DNA of 64,000 nucleotides from Nocardia inohanensis NBRC 100128. GTDB lineage: Bacteria; Actinomycetota; Actinomycetes; Mycobacteriales; Mycobacteriaceae. The notes under the pieces were generated by a model that saw only the letters and a program-made list of their open reading frames with translations, had not been told where the DNA came from and did no database searches. Position numbers and translations under genes: made by a program. The stretch spans positions 186,001 to 250,000 of the forward strand of contig NZ_BDBK01000018.1 in assembly GCF_001612945.1 (NCBI RefSeq). The letters are read 5' to 3'. This document shows positions 8,710 to 16,051 of this stretch, piece after piece (position 1 is the stretch's first letter; every line of letters begins with the position of its first letter).

Positions 8710-9468
8710 TCAGGTGACCGGTACGAACAGGTGGATCTGCACTCGGTCGTAATGGACGCCGGCGGCCAGGCGGAACGATTGCAGATACACCTGGGATCGC
8801 CGATCGGTGACCGGATCGCGCAGCTGCGCGGGACCGAGCTCGCGGTGATAGCTCACCTCGCCCTTGTCCCAGATGCGCCGGAACTTCGGAAAACGGGACA
8901 GCTCCGCCAATAGCTCTGTGCACCAAGGCAGATCGGCGTGCTGGGCGAGACGCCCGCGTAGCAGCCGCACCGCCTGCTCCGCTTCCGCTTGCCAGTCGAC
9001 CAGGATCTGCGTCGACATGGGATCGGCGAACAGACAGCGCAGCACATTGCCGTCCGTGACCATGCCTGGAAAGGCCGCCGCGTAGGAATCGTTGCAGGCC
9101 AGCAGATTCCAGCCGATATCCACGCAGCAGGCCGGGACAACGCCGAAACTCGCGAGCAGTTCACCGGTGACCGCGGTGACCTCGGCACGCAATTCCGCCA
9201 GGGTGGGCACCGGCCGGGTGATCCGCCCGGAGAGATCGTTGAGCTGGCGGACCTGTGCCTCGGTGAGCGGTTCCAGCTTCTCCAGATGTCGTACCAGCGC
9301 GGTCATTACGGCGGCCGTGGGCCGATTGCGCTTACCGGCCTCCAGATGGGTGATGTAACTCGTGCTCACGCCCGCGGCGAAAGCCAGCCGCTCCCGCGAC
9401 AGCCCGCGCTCCAGGCGCAGTTTCCGCAGCAGCCGGCCGATATGGGGCAGGGCAGGTTCGTCCGGCAT
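8710..9468 (-). CDS. XRE-family regulator with MmyB-like ligand domain (copy A)
   Basis: The 252-residue product has an N-terminal Cro/CI helix-turn-helix (LRKLRLERGLSRERLAFAAGVSTSYITHLEAGKRNRP) followed by an MmyB-like C-terminal domain (WNLLACNDSYAAAFPGM, later LPWCTELLAELSRFPKFRRIWDKGEVS). In Streptomyces, MmyB-type domains bind fatty acid-like ligands and regulate nearby short-chain dehydrogenases. Here no such target is adjacent. ATG 9468 is two bases after the stop of the paralogous upstream gene, so the pair is an operon and probably a tandem duplication. It ends 4 bp from argR, convergently. Confidence 0.9.
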   Translation of the reverse strand: MPDEPALPHIGRLLRKLRLERGLSRERLAFAAGVSTSYITHLEAGKRNRPTAAVMTALVRHLEKLEPLTEAQVRQLNDLSGRITRPVPTLAELRAEVTAVTGELLASFGVVPACCVDIGWNLLACNDSYAAAFPGMVTDGNVLRCLFADPMSTQILVDWQAEAEQAVRLLRGRLAQHADLPWCTELLAELSRFPKFRRIWDKGEVSYHRELGPAQLRDPVTDRRSQVYLQSFRLAAGVHYDRVQIHLFVPVT

Positions 9469-9470
9469 CG

Positions 9471-10262
9471 TCACCGCTCCGGCATCGGTACTCGGCGGCC
9501 GAGGTAGAACCAGATCCAGCCGGGGTGCGCGGCGGACTCGTGCACGAACACGTTCACCTCCGCGGCGAAAGTGTCGCCGTTCACCGGATCGCGAAACACT
9601 TTCGGCCGCCGGATGTGGTCGTAAACGATTTCGGCTTCCCATTTTTCGCGGAATTCGGGATAGGCGTACAGCTCGTCGAGAAATCCTCGATACAAGTCGG
9701 GAGCGTCGGTGCGGCCGATCATGCCGCGTAGTGCGGCCGTCATCATCGCGGCGTCGTAATCCCAGTCGGCCAGCGCCTGTTTCGCGATTTCGTCCGCGAA
9801 GAACCAGTGCATGATATTGCCGCGTTCCACCACACCCGGCATTGTGCGCGCATAGGTTTCGTTGCAAGACAGCAGGTTGTAGTGAATATCGAAATAGCAG
9901 GCCGGATTCGGCTCGGCGACCTCGAGCAGCCGAAGCATGTCCCGCGTGATCTCGTCGCGCAGCTCCGCGACCGTCGGCACGCCGGGCAGCGGCAGTCCTG
10001 CCAATTCGTGCAGGTGCCTGCGCTCCACCTCCGAAACCGGCTCGATCCGGTCCAGATGGCCGATAAGAACTTGCAATACGTCCGGCCCCGGATGGGTACG
10101 CACCCCGGATTCCAGCCGCGCGACATAGCTCACGCTGACCCCGATCGACATGGCAAGTTTCTCGCGCGAAAGATCTCGGTCGTCCCGCAGCTTGCGCAGC
10201 GCCGCCCCGAAACTGGGCGGCTGCACCATTTTTCGCCTACCGAGGCCGTACTGCTCGTCCAT
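9471..10262 (-). CDS. XRE-family regulator with MmyB-like ligand domain (copy B)
   Basis: The 263-residue paralogue of the downstream gene shares the same architecture: helix-turn-helix (LRKLRDDRDLSREKLAMSIGVSVSYVARLESG), then an MmyB-like domain with FDIHYNLLSCNETYARTMPG, FFADEIAKQALADWDYDAA and the terminal HPGWIWFYLGRRVP. The two proteins align along their full length but are clearly diverged, so the duplication is not recent. The region upstream (10263-10441) would hold the shared promoter. The ligand and target are unknown. Confidence 0.9.
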   Translation of the reverse strand: MDEQYGLGRRKMVQPPSFGAALRKLRDDRDLSREKLAMSIGVSVSYVARLESGVRTHPGPDVLQVLIGHLDRIEPVSEVERRHLHELAGLPLPGVPTVAELRDEITRDMLRLLEVAEPNPACYFDIHYNLLSCNETYARTMPGVVERGNIMHWFFADEIAKQALADWDYDAAMMTAALRGMIGRTDAPDLYRGFLDELYAYPEFREKWEAEIVYDHIRRPKVFRDPVNGDTFAAEVNVFVHESAAHPGWIWFYLGRRVPMPER

Positions 10263-10669
10263 GACATTCAGAAACTATCAGACGGTCATAACGCCGGCCG
10301 AATTCGTTTCCGGTGAATTCCGAATCGCGACAGCAGTAGAGCGCACTTGTCAAGTCCGTTCGCGTTGATCGACGCCGGTTCATTCATATTCGCAGGAATG
10401 AAAAGCGGACTTCAGTGATCTCGAGCGCACCCGTATTGCGTTCAGCCGTTCCGGGCGAGCGCGTAGAGCTTGCCCTCGCCGAGGATCCAGATTCGGTGTC
10501 CCGAGGAATCGACGGCGAGGCCCGATCCCGCTCCGACACGCTCACCCTAACCGTCCGCACCCCACCCCTCGCGCCGAATTCCGCACCGGCACTTCAAGAT
10601 CAACGGCACGCCAGTGCGGGAAATCCGGGCAAAACCCCTCACTGGTGTGCCACTCGATCGGTAGGGGGT
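10263..10669. other. 407-bp intergenic region: promoter of the MmyB-like pair plus a gene remnant
   Basis: No intact gene is visible. The part nearest 10263 must hold the promoter for the two MmyB-like regulators. The middle holds a short beta-propeller-like coding remnant on the minus strand, listed separately at 10442-10545. The rest shows nothing I can name. Confidence 0.5.
10442..10545 (-). pseudogene. 3' remnant of an SMP-30/NHL-type beta-propeller gene
   Basis: On the minus strand a frame bounded upstream by TAG (10546-10548) reads about 33 residues ending at TGA 10442-10444. It includes GSGLAVDSSGHRIWILGEGK and then LYALARNG. This looks like one blade of a SMP-30, NHL or gluconolactonase-type propeller and its natural C-terminus, but there is no start codon. 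It is best read as the tail of a lost gene. A chance resemblance cannot be excluded. Confidence 0.45.
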
Positions 10670-11431
10670 CTAGTTCGCGACGGGCAGCGGCATGCCGGGG
10701 TCGAGGATGTGCACGGCCGTATCCGGCGCGAGGTCGGTGGTCGCGTCGCGGTAGAGGTCGGGGCGATTGCGGGTGGATTTGGTCATGATGCGGTCGCCGA
10801 TCGGGCCGCTGGTGAAGGCGTAGTGGATGGGAACCGCGAGGCGGGGGCGCAGGACTCGGGTGAAACCGGCGGCTTCGGTGGCGTCCATGACCGCCTGGCG
10901 ATTGCCGAGCGGGCGGATCCGCAGGCCGTTGATGGGCAGCAGCGCCAGGTCGATTTCCGGGAAGCGGGCCGGGATTTCGTCCAGGTCGGCGATGCGCCGG
11001 GTGTCCGCGCCGAAGTAGGCGGTGTGGCCGTCGGCGCGCAGGATGAACGTCACCTCGGGGACGCCGTGACTGGCGGGCGTGGCGATCACCTCGACGGGGC
11101 CGAGATGTGTGCTCTCCCAAGGATCCAGCTCGACCACATCGGTGAAGCCGGTGGCGCGCACGCGGCGGGCGATACCCTTCGCCACCGCGAACGGCACCGA
11201 CTTGTCGGGGTAGGCGGCGAGGGCATCCAGGTCGCAATGGTCGTAATGCTCGTGGCTGATCACGATGCCCGCGAGCGCGGGCAGCTCGGCCGCGGTCGCG
11301 ATGCCGCGCGGCTCTCCGGGGCGGTAGAACCGGCGCTCGGAAAACCAAGGGTCGGTGAGGATTCGGGCTCCGCCGAAGTCGAGCAGAACGCTGGCGTGGA
11401 CGACACGGGTGACGGTCAGCATGGGGCACAT
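10670..11431 (-). CDS. MBL-fold metal-dependent hydrolase (UlaG-like)
   Basis: The 253-residue product has the metallo-beta-lactamase signature HEHYDHCD, an earlier HASVLLDFGGARILTDPWF strand pair, a later SHGVPEV histidine and a LAVPIHYAF motif near the end. This layout fits the UlaG-like branch of phosphodiesterase or lactonase-type hydrolases. It is divergently transcribed from a TetR gene across a 63-bp region carrying paired palindromes, so it is probably the gene that TetR controls. The start is ATG 11431, with an in-frame ATG at 11422 as alternative. The substrate is unknown. Confidence 0.88.
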   Translation of the reverse strand: MCPMLTVTRVVHASVLLDFGGARILTDPWFSERRFYRPGEPRGIATAAELPALAGIVISHEHYDHCDLDALAAYPDKSVPFAVAKGIARRVRATGFTDVVELDPWESTHLGPVEVIATPASHGVPEVTFILRADGHTAYFGADTRRIADLDEIPARFPEIDLALLPINGLRIRPLGNRQAVMDATEAAGFTRVLRPRLAVPIHYAFTSGPIGDRIMTKSTRNRPDLYRDATTDLAPDTAVHILDPGMPLPVAN

Positions 11432-11439
11432 CCATAAGA

Positions 11440-11479
11440 AGACGGGTGTCTAGTGATGTGTGTCAGTAGACAGCTGTCT
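11440..11479. promoter_or_regulatory. Paired operators AGAC-N4-GTCT between hydrolase and TetR
   Basis: Two copies of AGAC-N4-GTCT occur at 11440-11451 and 11468-11479, 28 bp apart. The second (AGACAGCTGTCT) is a perfect 12-bp palindrome. An overlapping TGTC-N4-GACA lies at 11461-11472. Position between divergent genes and dyad symmetry fit a TetR operator. Confidence 0.65.
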
Positions 11480-11494
11480 TGTTATGCTGTCAAG

Positions 11495-12079
11495 GTGTCG
11501 GAGAAGAATTCGCGAAGCCGCAACCGGCGAGGTGAGGGAGCGCGCCTGCGCGACGAGATCGTCTCGGCGGCAAGCGTTCTGCTGGAATCCCTCGACGGGC
11601 AGGAGGCATTGTCGTTGCGGGCGGTAGCGCGGGCGGTCGGTATCGCACCGCAGAGCGTCTACCTGCACTTCGCCGATCGGCGGGAATTGCTGACCGCCGT
11701 ATATGCGGTGCGGTTCGCGGAATTGCGTGCCGCGCTGGAGGATTCGCAGCGCGACCCCGACCCCGCCCGGCGACTGACGGCGCTCTGCCGGGCCTACCTC
11801 GACTACGGCCTGACCCACCCCGGCCACTACCGGGTGCTGTTCGGGACGGCAGGAACCCCCGGCTGGGAACCCACCCCCGAACAGCTACCCGGACTGCCCA
11901 CCTTCCAGTTGCTCGTCGACGGCCTGACCGCCTGTAACAGTGCGGATCCGAAGGTCGACGCGACCTGCCTGTGGGCGGCGCTGCACGGACTGGTCACCCT
12001 GCGCCAGGACCGCCCCAGCTTCCCCTGGCCGGAACCGGCGGTGCTGATCGACGCGCTGGTGCGCGGTTACGCCCGCTGA
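11495..12079 (+). CDS. TetR-family transcriptional regulator
   Basis: The 194-residue product has an N-terminal TetR helix-turn-helix (IVSAASVLLESLDGQEALSLRAVARAVGIAPQSVYLHFADRRELL) and a helical ligand domain of the TetR_C_33-like type (YLDYGLTHPGHYRVLF, LWAALHGLVTLRQDRPSFPWP). GTG 11495 is chosen because earlier in-frame starts lie within the palindromic operator region. It probably represses the divergent metallo-hydrolase and itself. The ligand is unknown. Confidence 0.9.
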   Translation: MSEKNSRSRNRRGEGARLRDEIVSAASVLLESLDGQEALSLRAVARAVGIAPQSVYLHFADRRELLTAVYAVRFAELRAALEDSQRDPDPARRLTALCRAYLDYGLTHPGHYRVLFGTAGTPGWEPTPEQLPGLPTFQLLVDGLTACNSADPKVDATCLWAALHGLVTLRQDRPSFPWPEPAVLIDALVRGYAR

Positions 12080-12255
12080 ACGGGTCGGTCGCCGAGCTGC
12101 TGCGTCCCGAAGCCGCGTCACCGGGATCCCGCACAAGAGCAGCAGCACACCACGGAGGGCTGCACCGGCGTGTCGCCACCGTCATGTGCCGTTGATCATG
12201 ATGTGGGCGGTGAACGGCTGCCCGATGCCGCGCGGCGTTCCGGCGGGAAGCGACC

Positions 12256-13806
12256 GTGTGTGACCATGAGGCCGTGCCCGATTGGACCTATCACCCGCTG
12301 CGGCCGGCGGCGAACGCGCTGCTCGGGGAGCGCCGTGCGCAACTGGTCGCGCTGCGGTTCCTGTCCGTGCTGATCGCGGTGCCGGGCGGTGGGGCCGCGA
12401 TCAAGCGGGCGTTCGACCATCCGGAGCCACCGGTCGAATGGGGCGGCCGGCTCGGGGCCACGGTTCCGGTTTCGGTGGCGCGGGACGCGATTCGCGTATT
12501 GCCGGTGCAGGGGGCGCGGGTGATCGAGGTCGGTCCCGTCGGCCCGGATGACGTGGAGGCGGTCCGGGCCGCTGCGGCTGGTCGCCGCTGCCGCGTCATC
12601 GCACGGACGGCGGATCGGGATACCGCCGCGGCGCTCGCCGATGCGGTGGACGGTGTCGTGCTGGATGTTTCCGCGGGCGCTGAGCGGGCCGCTGCGGATA
12701 CCTGGCCGTGGCGATACATCACCGACACCGATGTCTCGAAAACGCTGGCGGCGCTGCGGGATCCGGATGTAATGGTGCTCGTACGGCCGAGTGTGCTGGT
12801 CGAGGCCGGCCCGGGATGGTTTCAGCGGGTGATCGAGGCGGCGGTAATGAGTGAGCCGCCGCCGCAGACCTTGCGCGAGGTGCCGATCGATCCGCGCCGG
12901 TGGCCGGGCTGGTTCTGGGGACTGCTGGTCGGGCTCGGGATGATCGTGGCGGGGCTGGCCGCGGCGGCGATCACTTTGGGGCCGGTGCTGCTCTGGTACG
13001 ACCGGGATTATCTCGGGACCGACGTCGACGGGCTGCACGCGATCAACCACCATCTGGTGCACTTCTTGCAGCACGATCGAATCACCATGGCGGGCAACAT
13101 GATCGCCATCGGATGCCTGTATGCGGGTCTGGCCTGGGGTGGGATCCGGATGGGGCGGGTGTGGGCGCGGAACGCCTACCTCGTATCAGGGCTGATCGGG
13201 TTTCCGACGCTGTTCTACTTCCTGGTGATCGGGTTCGTGGAGCCGTTGCATGTGCTGGCGGCCGTGGTGTTGTTCCCGATGTTCGTGCTGGCCGTCGCAC
13301 GCAAGCCGGGTCCGCCGCGCTGGTCGACTCCGCCGCCGTGCCCCGAACCGGTTCGCCGCCGCGCGCTGATCGGCCAGCTGCTGATGGTCGCGATGGGCGT
13401 GGGCGTCATGATCGGCGGCATCGTCATCTCGTGCGTGGGCCTGACCTACGTCTTCGTCCCCACCGATCTGGCGTTCCTGCACACCGACGCGGACAACCTG
13501 CGGGCCGCCAACGATCACTTGCTCCCGTTCATCGCACACGACCGCGCCGGTTTCGGGGGTGCGCTCATCTCCACCGGCGCGGCGATCCTGCTGCTCGCGC
13601 TCTGGGGCTGGCGGCAGGGCGAATCATGGGTGTGGTGGACGCTGTTCGCGGCCGCGTTCGCGGGGTCGGCGAGTGCGCTGGTGATTCACTTCTTCATTCA
13701 CTACACCGCGTTCGCGCACCTGCTTCCGGTGTATTTCGGCACCGCGGTGATCCTGCTCGGACTGGCTCTGGCCAGGCCGTTCCTGGTTGGGGCACCCCGG
13801 TTATGA
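12256..13806 (+). CDS. Membrane protein with degenerate dihydroorotate-dehydrogenase-like N-domain
   Basis: The 516-residue protein has a soluble N-terminal part (1-212) whose order of elements recalls class 2 PyrD: YHPLRPAANALL, then GATVPVSVARDAIRVL in place of the GxxAGxDKN motif, then VIEVGPVGPDD and later repeated beta-alpha elements. The usual FMN and catalytic residues are not apparent. Residues 213-516 carry about six to eight membrane helices in two related halves: TDVDGLHAINHHLVHFLQHDR (252-275) is echoed by TDADNLRAANDHLLPFIAHDR (407-430). The GTG start has a GGAAG site. No function is known to me. Confidence 0.75.
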   Translation: MCDHEAVPDWTYHPLRPAANALLGERRAQLVALRFLSVLIAVPGGGAAIKRAFDHPEPPVEWGGRLGATVPVSVARDAIRVLPVQGARVIEVGPVGPDDVEAVRAAAAGRRCRVIARTADRDTAAALADAVDGVVLDVSAGAERAAADTWPWRYITDTDVSKTLAALRDPDVMVLVRPSVLVEAGPGWFQRVIEAAVMSEPPPQTLREVPIDPRRWPGWFWGLLVGLGMIVAGLAAAAITLGPVLLWYDRDYLGTDVDGLHAINHHLVHFLQHDRITMAGNMIAIGCLYAGLAWGGIRMGRVWARNAYLVSGLIGFPTLFYFLVIGFVEPLHVLAAVVLFPMFVLAVARKPGPPRWSTPPPCPEPVRRRALIGQLLMVAMGVGVMIGGIVISCVGLTYVFVPTDLAFLHTDADNLRAANDHLLPFIAHDRAGFGGALISTGAAILLLALWGWRQGESWVWWTLFAAAFAGSASALVIHFFIHYTAFAHLLPVYFGTAVILLGLALARPFLVGAPRL

Positions 13807-13834
13807 ATGGGCTTGCATCGTCATGCATAATCAT
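13804..13834 (+). promoter_or_regulatory. ARG box (ArgR operator) before argG
   Basis: This site contains GCTTGCATCGTCATGCATAA and matches the box before argC at almost every position. It overlaps the stop codon (13804-13806) of the preceding membrane-protein gene and lies 57 bp before argG. TGCAT...ATGCA gives dyad symmetry. Confidence 0.82.
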
Positions 13835-13891
13835 TTGCAGCACGGCGGGGGGCTGCCGGAGAACTGGACGTAAGAATCGAGGAGCACTGAC

Positions 13892-15094
13892 ATGACCAAG
13901 CGCGTCGTACTCGCCTACTCGGGCGGGTTGGACACCTCCGTCGCCATCAGCTGGATCGCCAAGGAGACCGGCGCTGAGGTTGTGGCCGTCGCTATCGACC
14001 TCGGTCAGGGCGGCGAGGACATGAACGATGTGCGCCAGCGCGCCATCGATTGCGGCGCCGTCGAGTCCATCGTGGTCGATGCTCGCGACGAGTTCGCCAA
14101 CGAGTACTGCCTGCCCACCATCCAGGCCAACGCGCTGTACATGGGCCGCTACCCGCTGGTCTCGGCCATCTCCCGGCCGCTGATCGTCAAGCACCTGGTC
14201 GAGGCCGCCGAATACCATGGCGCCGACACCGTTTCGCACGGCTGCACCGGCAAGGGCAACGACCAGGTCCGCTTCGAGGTCGGCATCGGCGCGCTCGCGC
14301 CCGACCTGAAGGTGATCGCGCCGGTCCGCGACTACGCCTGGACCCGTGAGAAGGCCATCGAGTTCGCGGGTGAGAACAACCTGCCGATCAACGTCTCCAA
14401 GAAGTCGCCGTTCTCCATCGACCAGAACCTGTGGGGCCGCGCGGTCGAGACCGGGTTCCTCGAGGATCTGTGGAACGCGCCGACCAAGGACGTCTACGAC
14501 TACACCGTCGACCCGACCGTCAACTTCGAAGCGCCCGACGAGCTCATCGTCACCTTCGACAAGGGCATCCCGGTCGCCATCGACGGCCGTCCGGTTTCCA
14601 TGCTGGAGGCCATCACCGAGCTGAACCAGCGGGCCGGGCGTCAGGGCGTGGGCCGGCTGGACATGGTCGAGGACCGTCTCGTCGGCATCAAGTCGCGTGA
14701 GATCTACGAGGCGCCGGGCGCCATCGCGCTGATCACCGCGCACCAGGAGATCGAAGCCGTCACCATCGAGCGCGAACTGGGCCGCTACAAGCGGCAGGTC
14801 GAGCAGCGCTGGGGCGAGCTGGTCTACGACGGCCTGTGGTACTCCCCGCTCAAGCGCGCGCTGGACGCGTTCGTCGCCGAGACCCAGCAGCACGTCTCCG
14901 GTGATGTCCGCATGGTCCTGCACGGCGGCAATGTCGTCGTCAACGGCCGGCGCTCGGACGAATCGCTGTACGACTTCAACCTGGCCACCTACGACGCGGG
15001 CGACACCTTCGACCAGTCCCTGGCCAAGGGCTTCGTGCAGATCCACGGCCTCTCCTCCAAGGTCGCCGCGCGCCGGGACCTCGGCAAGAAGTAG
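13892..15094 (+). CDS. argG: Argininosuccinate synthase
   Basis: The 400-residue enzyme joins citrulline and aspartate with ATP. It has the N-terminal PP-loop AYSGGLDTSVAISW, the HGCTGKGNDQVRFE segment, KEVIAPVRDYAW-like citrulline/aspartate-binding region and a normal C-terminal multimerisation tail. A GAGGAG ribosome site precedes the ATG. It has its own ARG box, so it starts a second arginine transcription unit (argG, methyltransferase, argH) rather than continuing argCJBDFR. Confidence 0.97.
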   Translation: MTKRVVLAYSGGLDTSVAISWIAKETGAEVVAVAIDLGQGGEDMNDVRQRAIDCGAVESIVVDARDEFANEYCLPTIQANALYMGRYPLVSAISRPLIVKHLVEAAEYHGADTVSHGCTGKGNDQVRFEVGIGALAPDLKVIAPVRDYAWTREKAIEFAGENNLPINVSKKSPFSIDQNLWGRAVETGFLEDLWNAPTKDVYDYTVDPTVNFEAPDELIVTFDKGIPVAIDGRPVSMLEAITELNQRAGRQGVGRLDMVEDRLVGIKSREIYEAPGAIALITAHQEIEAVTIERELGRYKRQVEQRWGELVYDGLWYSPLKRALDAFVAETQQHVSGDVRMVLHGGNVVVNGRRSDESLYDFNLATYDAGDTFDQSLAKGFVQIHGLSSKVAARRDLGKK

Positions 15095-15102
15095 TAGCCT
15101 GC

Positions 15103-15118
15103 GACCGGGGGACCGGTC
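15103..15118 (+). repeat. Short hairpin between argG and the methyltransferase
   Basis: GACCGG and CCGGTC pair around GGGA, starting 9 bases after the argG stop and ending 15 bases before the methyltransferase ATG. It could weaken read-through or stabilise the argG message. No T tract follows. Confidence 0.35.
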
Positions 15119-15133
15119 CAAGGAGGCGCGCCC

Positions 15134-16051
15134 ATGCGAACCGATGACGACAGCTGGGACATCACGGAGAGCGTGGGCGTGACCGCCATCGGGGTCGCCG
15201 CCATGCGGGCCTACGAAACCCATCGCGGCGACGCGCTTTTCCACGATCCGTACGCGGCGAAGCTGGTGCGCGCGGTCGGCTCGGAGAATTGGAATTCGAT
15301 GCTGTCCGCGGTGCTGGACGGTGAGAAGCCCGACGGCGGCGATTTCATCAACGGGGTGATGGGCTACTTCCTGGTGGCCCGCACCCTGTATTTCGACGCC
15401 TACTTCGAGGCCGCGATGCACGCCGGGATCCGGCAGTTCGTGATCCTGGCCTCCGGGCTCGACGCACGAGCGTATCGACTCGAATGGCCTTACGAGAGCC
15501 GGGTTTTCGAGATCGATCTGCCGAAGGTGCTGGCGTTCAAGGGGCGTGCCCTGGCCGACGACCAGCCCGCCACCGATCGCCGCGAAGTGCCGGTGGATCT
15601 TCGTCAGGACTGGCCGAAAGCCCTGCTGGACAAGGGATTCGAACCGGAACTGCCGACCGCGTGGCTGGCCGAGGGCCTGCTGCGCTACCTGCCCGGACAA
15701 GCGCAGACCCAGCTGCTCGAACACGTCGACGCGCTCAGCGCGCCGCGCAGCCGCATGGCCTTGAACATCGGCACCGGCAAGGCCGCGCTCTCTCCGGAAT
15801 CGCGGGACAAACGCGCGAAAGCCTTGTCCGAGGCCGGGATTCACGCCGACCTCGAACAACTCTGGTATCCGTGGGAGGGCCGCACCGACCCGCGTGACTG
15901 GTTCGCCATGCACGAATGGCTGGTGTTGAACGGCGACCCGGTCGCCCAGCTGGAAGCTCGCGGCCGTACCGTGCCCGAGGCGGCCCGCACCGATATGGCC
16001 ACTCACATCCTGATGACCGCAGTCCGACCCGAAGGAGACAGCACACGATGA
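15134..16051 (+). CDS. Class I SAM-dependent methyltransferase (TIGR00027 / LCM-like)
   Basis: The 305-residue product carries the family signature SWDITESVGVTAIGVAAMRA at residues 7-26, then AYETHRGDALFHDPYAA, FVILASGLDARAYRL (SAM site), the acidic FEIDLPKVL strand and WLAEGLLRYLPG. Mycobacteria and nocardiae have many paralogues, some of which methylate small carboxylates or phenols; none is tied to arginine. It lies between argG and argH, and its stop overlaps the argH start (ATGA), so it is translated in the arginine transcript. A GGAGG site precedes the ATG. Confidence 0.93.
   Translation: MRTDDDSWDITESVGVTAIGVAAMRAYETHRGDALFHDPYAAKLVRAVGSENWNSMLSAVLDGEKPDGGDFINGVMGYFLVARTLYFDAYFEAAMHAGIRQFVILASGLDARAYRLEWPYESRVFEIDLPKVLAFKGRALADDQPATDRREVPVDLRQDWPKALLDKGFEPELPTAWLAEGLLRYLPGQAQTQLLEHVDALSAPRSRMALNIGTGKAALSPESRDKRAKALSEAGIHADLEQLWYPWEGRTDPRDWFAMHEWLVLNGDPVAQLEARGRTVPEAARTDMATHILMTAVRPEGDSTR

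Noticed and set aside
13694..16006. 770-codon open frame on the minus strand
   Set aside because: It lies opposite argG and the methyltransferase, both certain genes; it has no recognisable domain.
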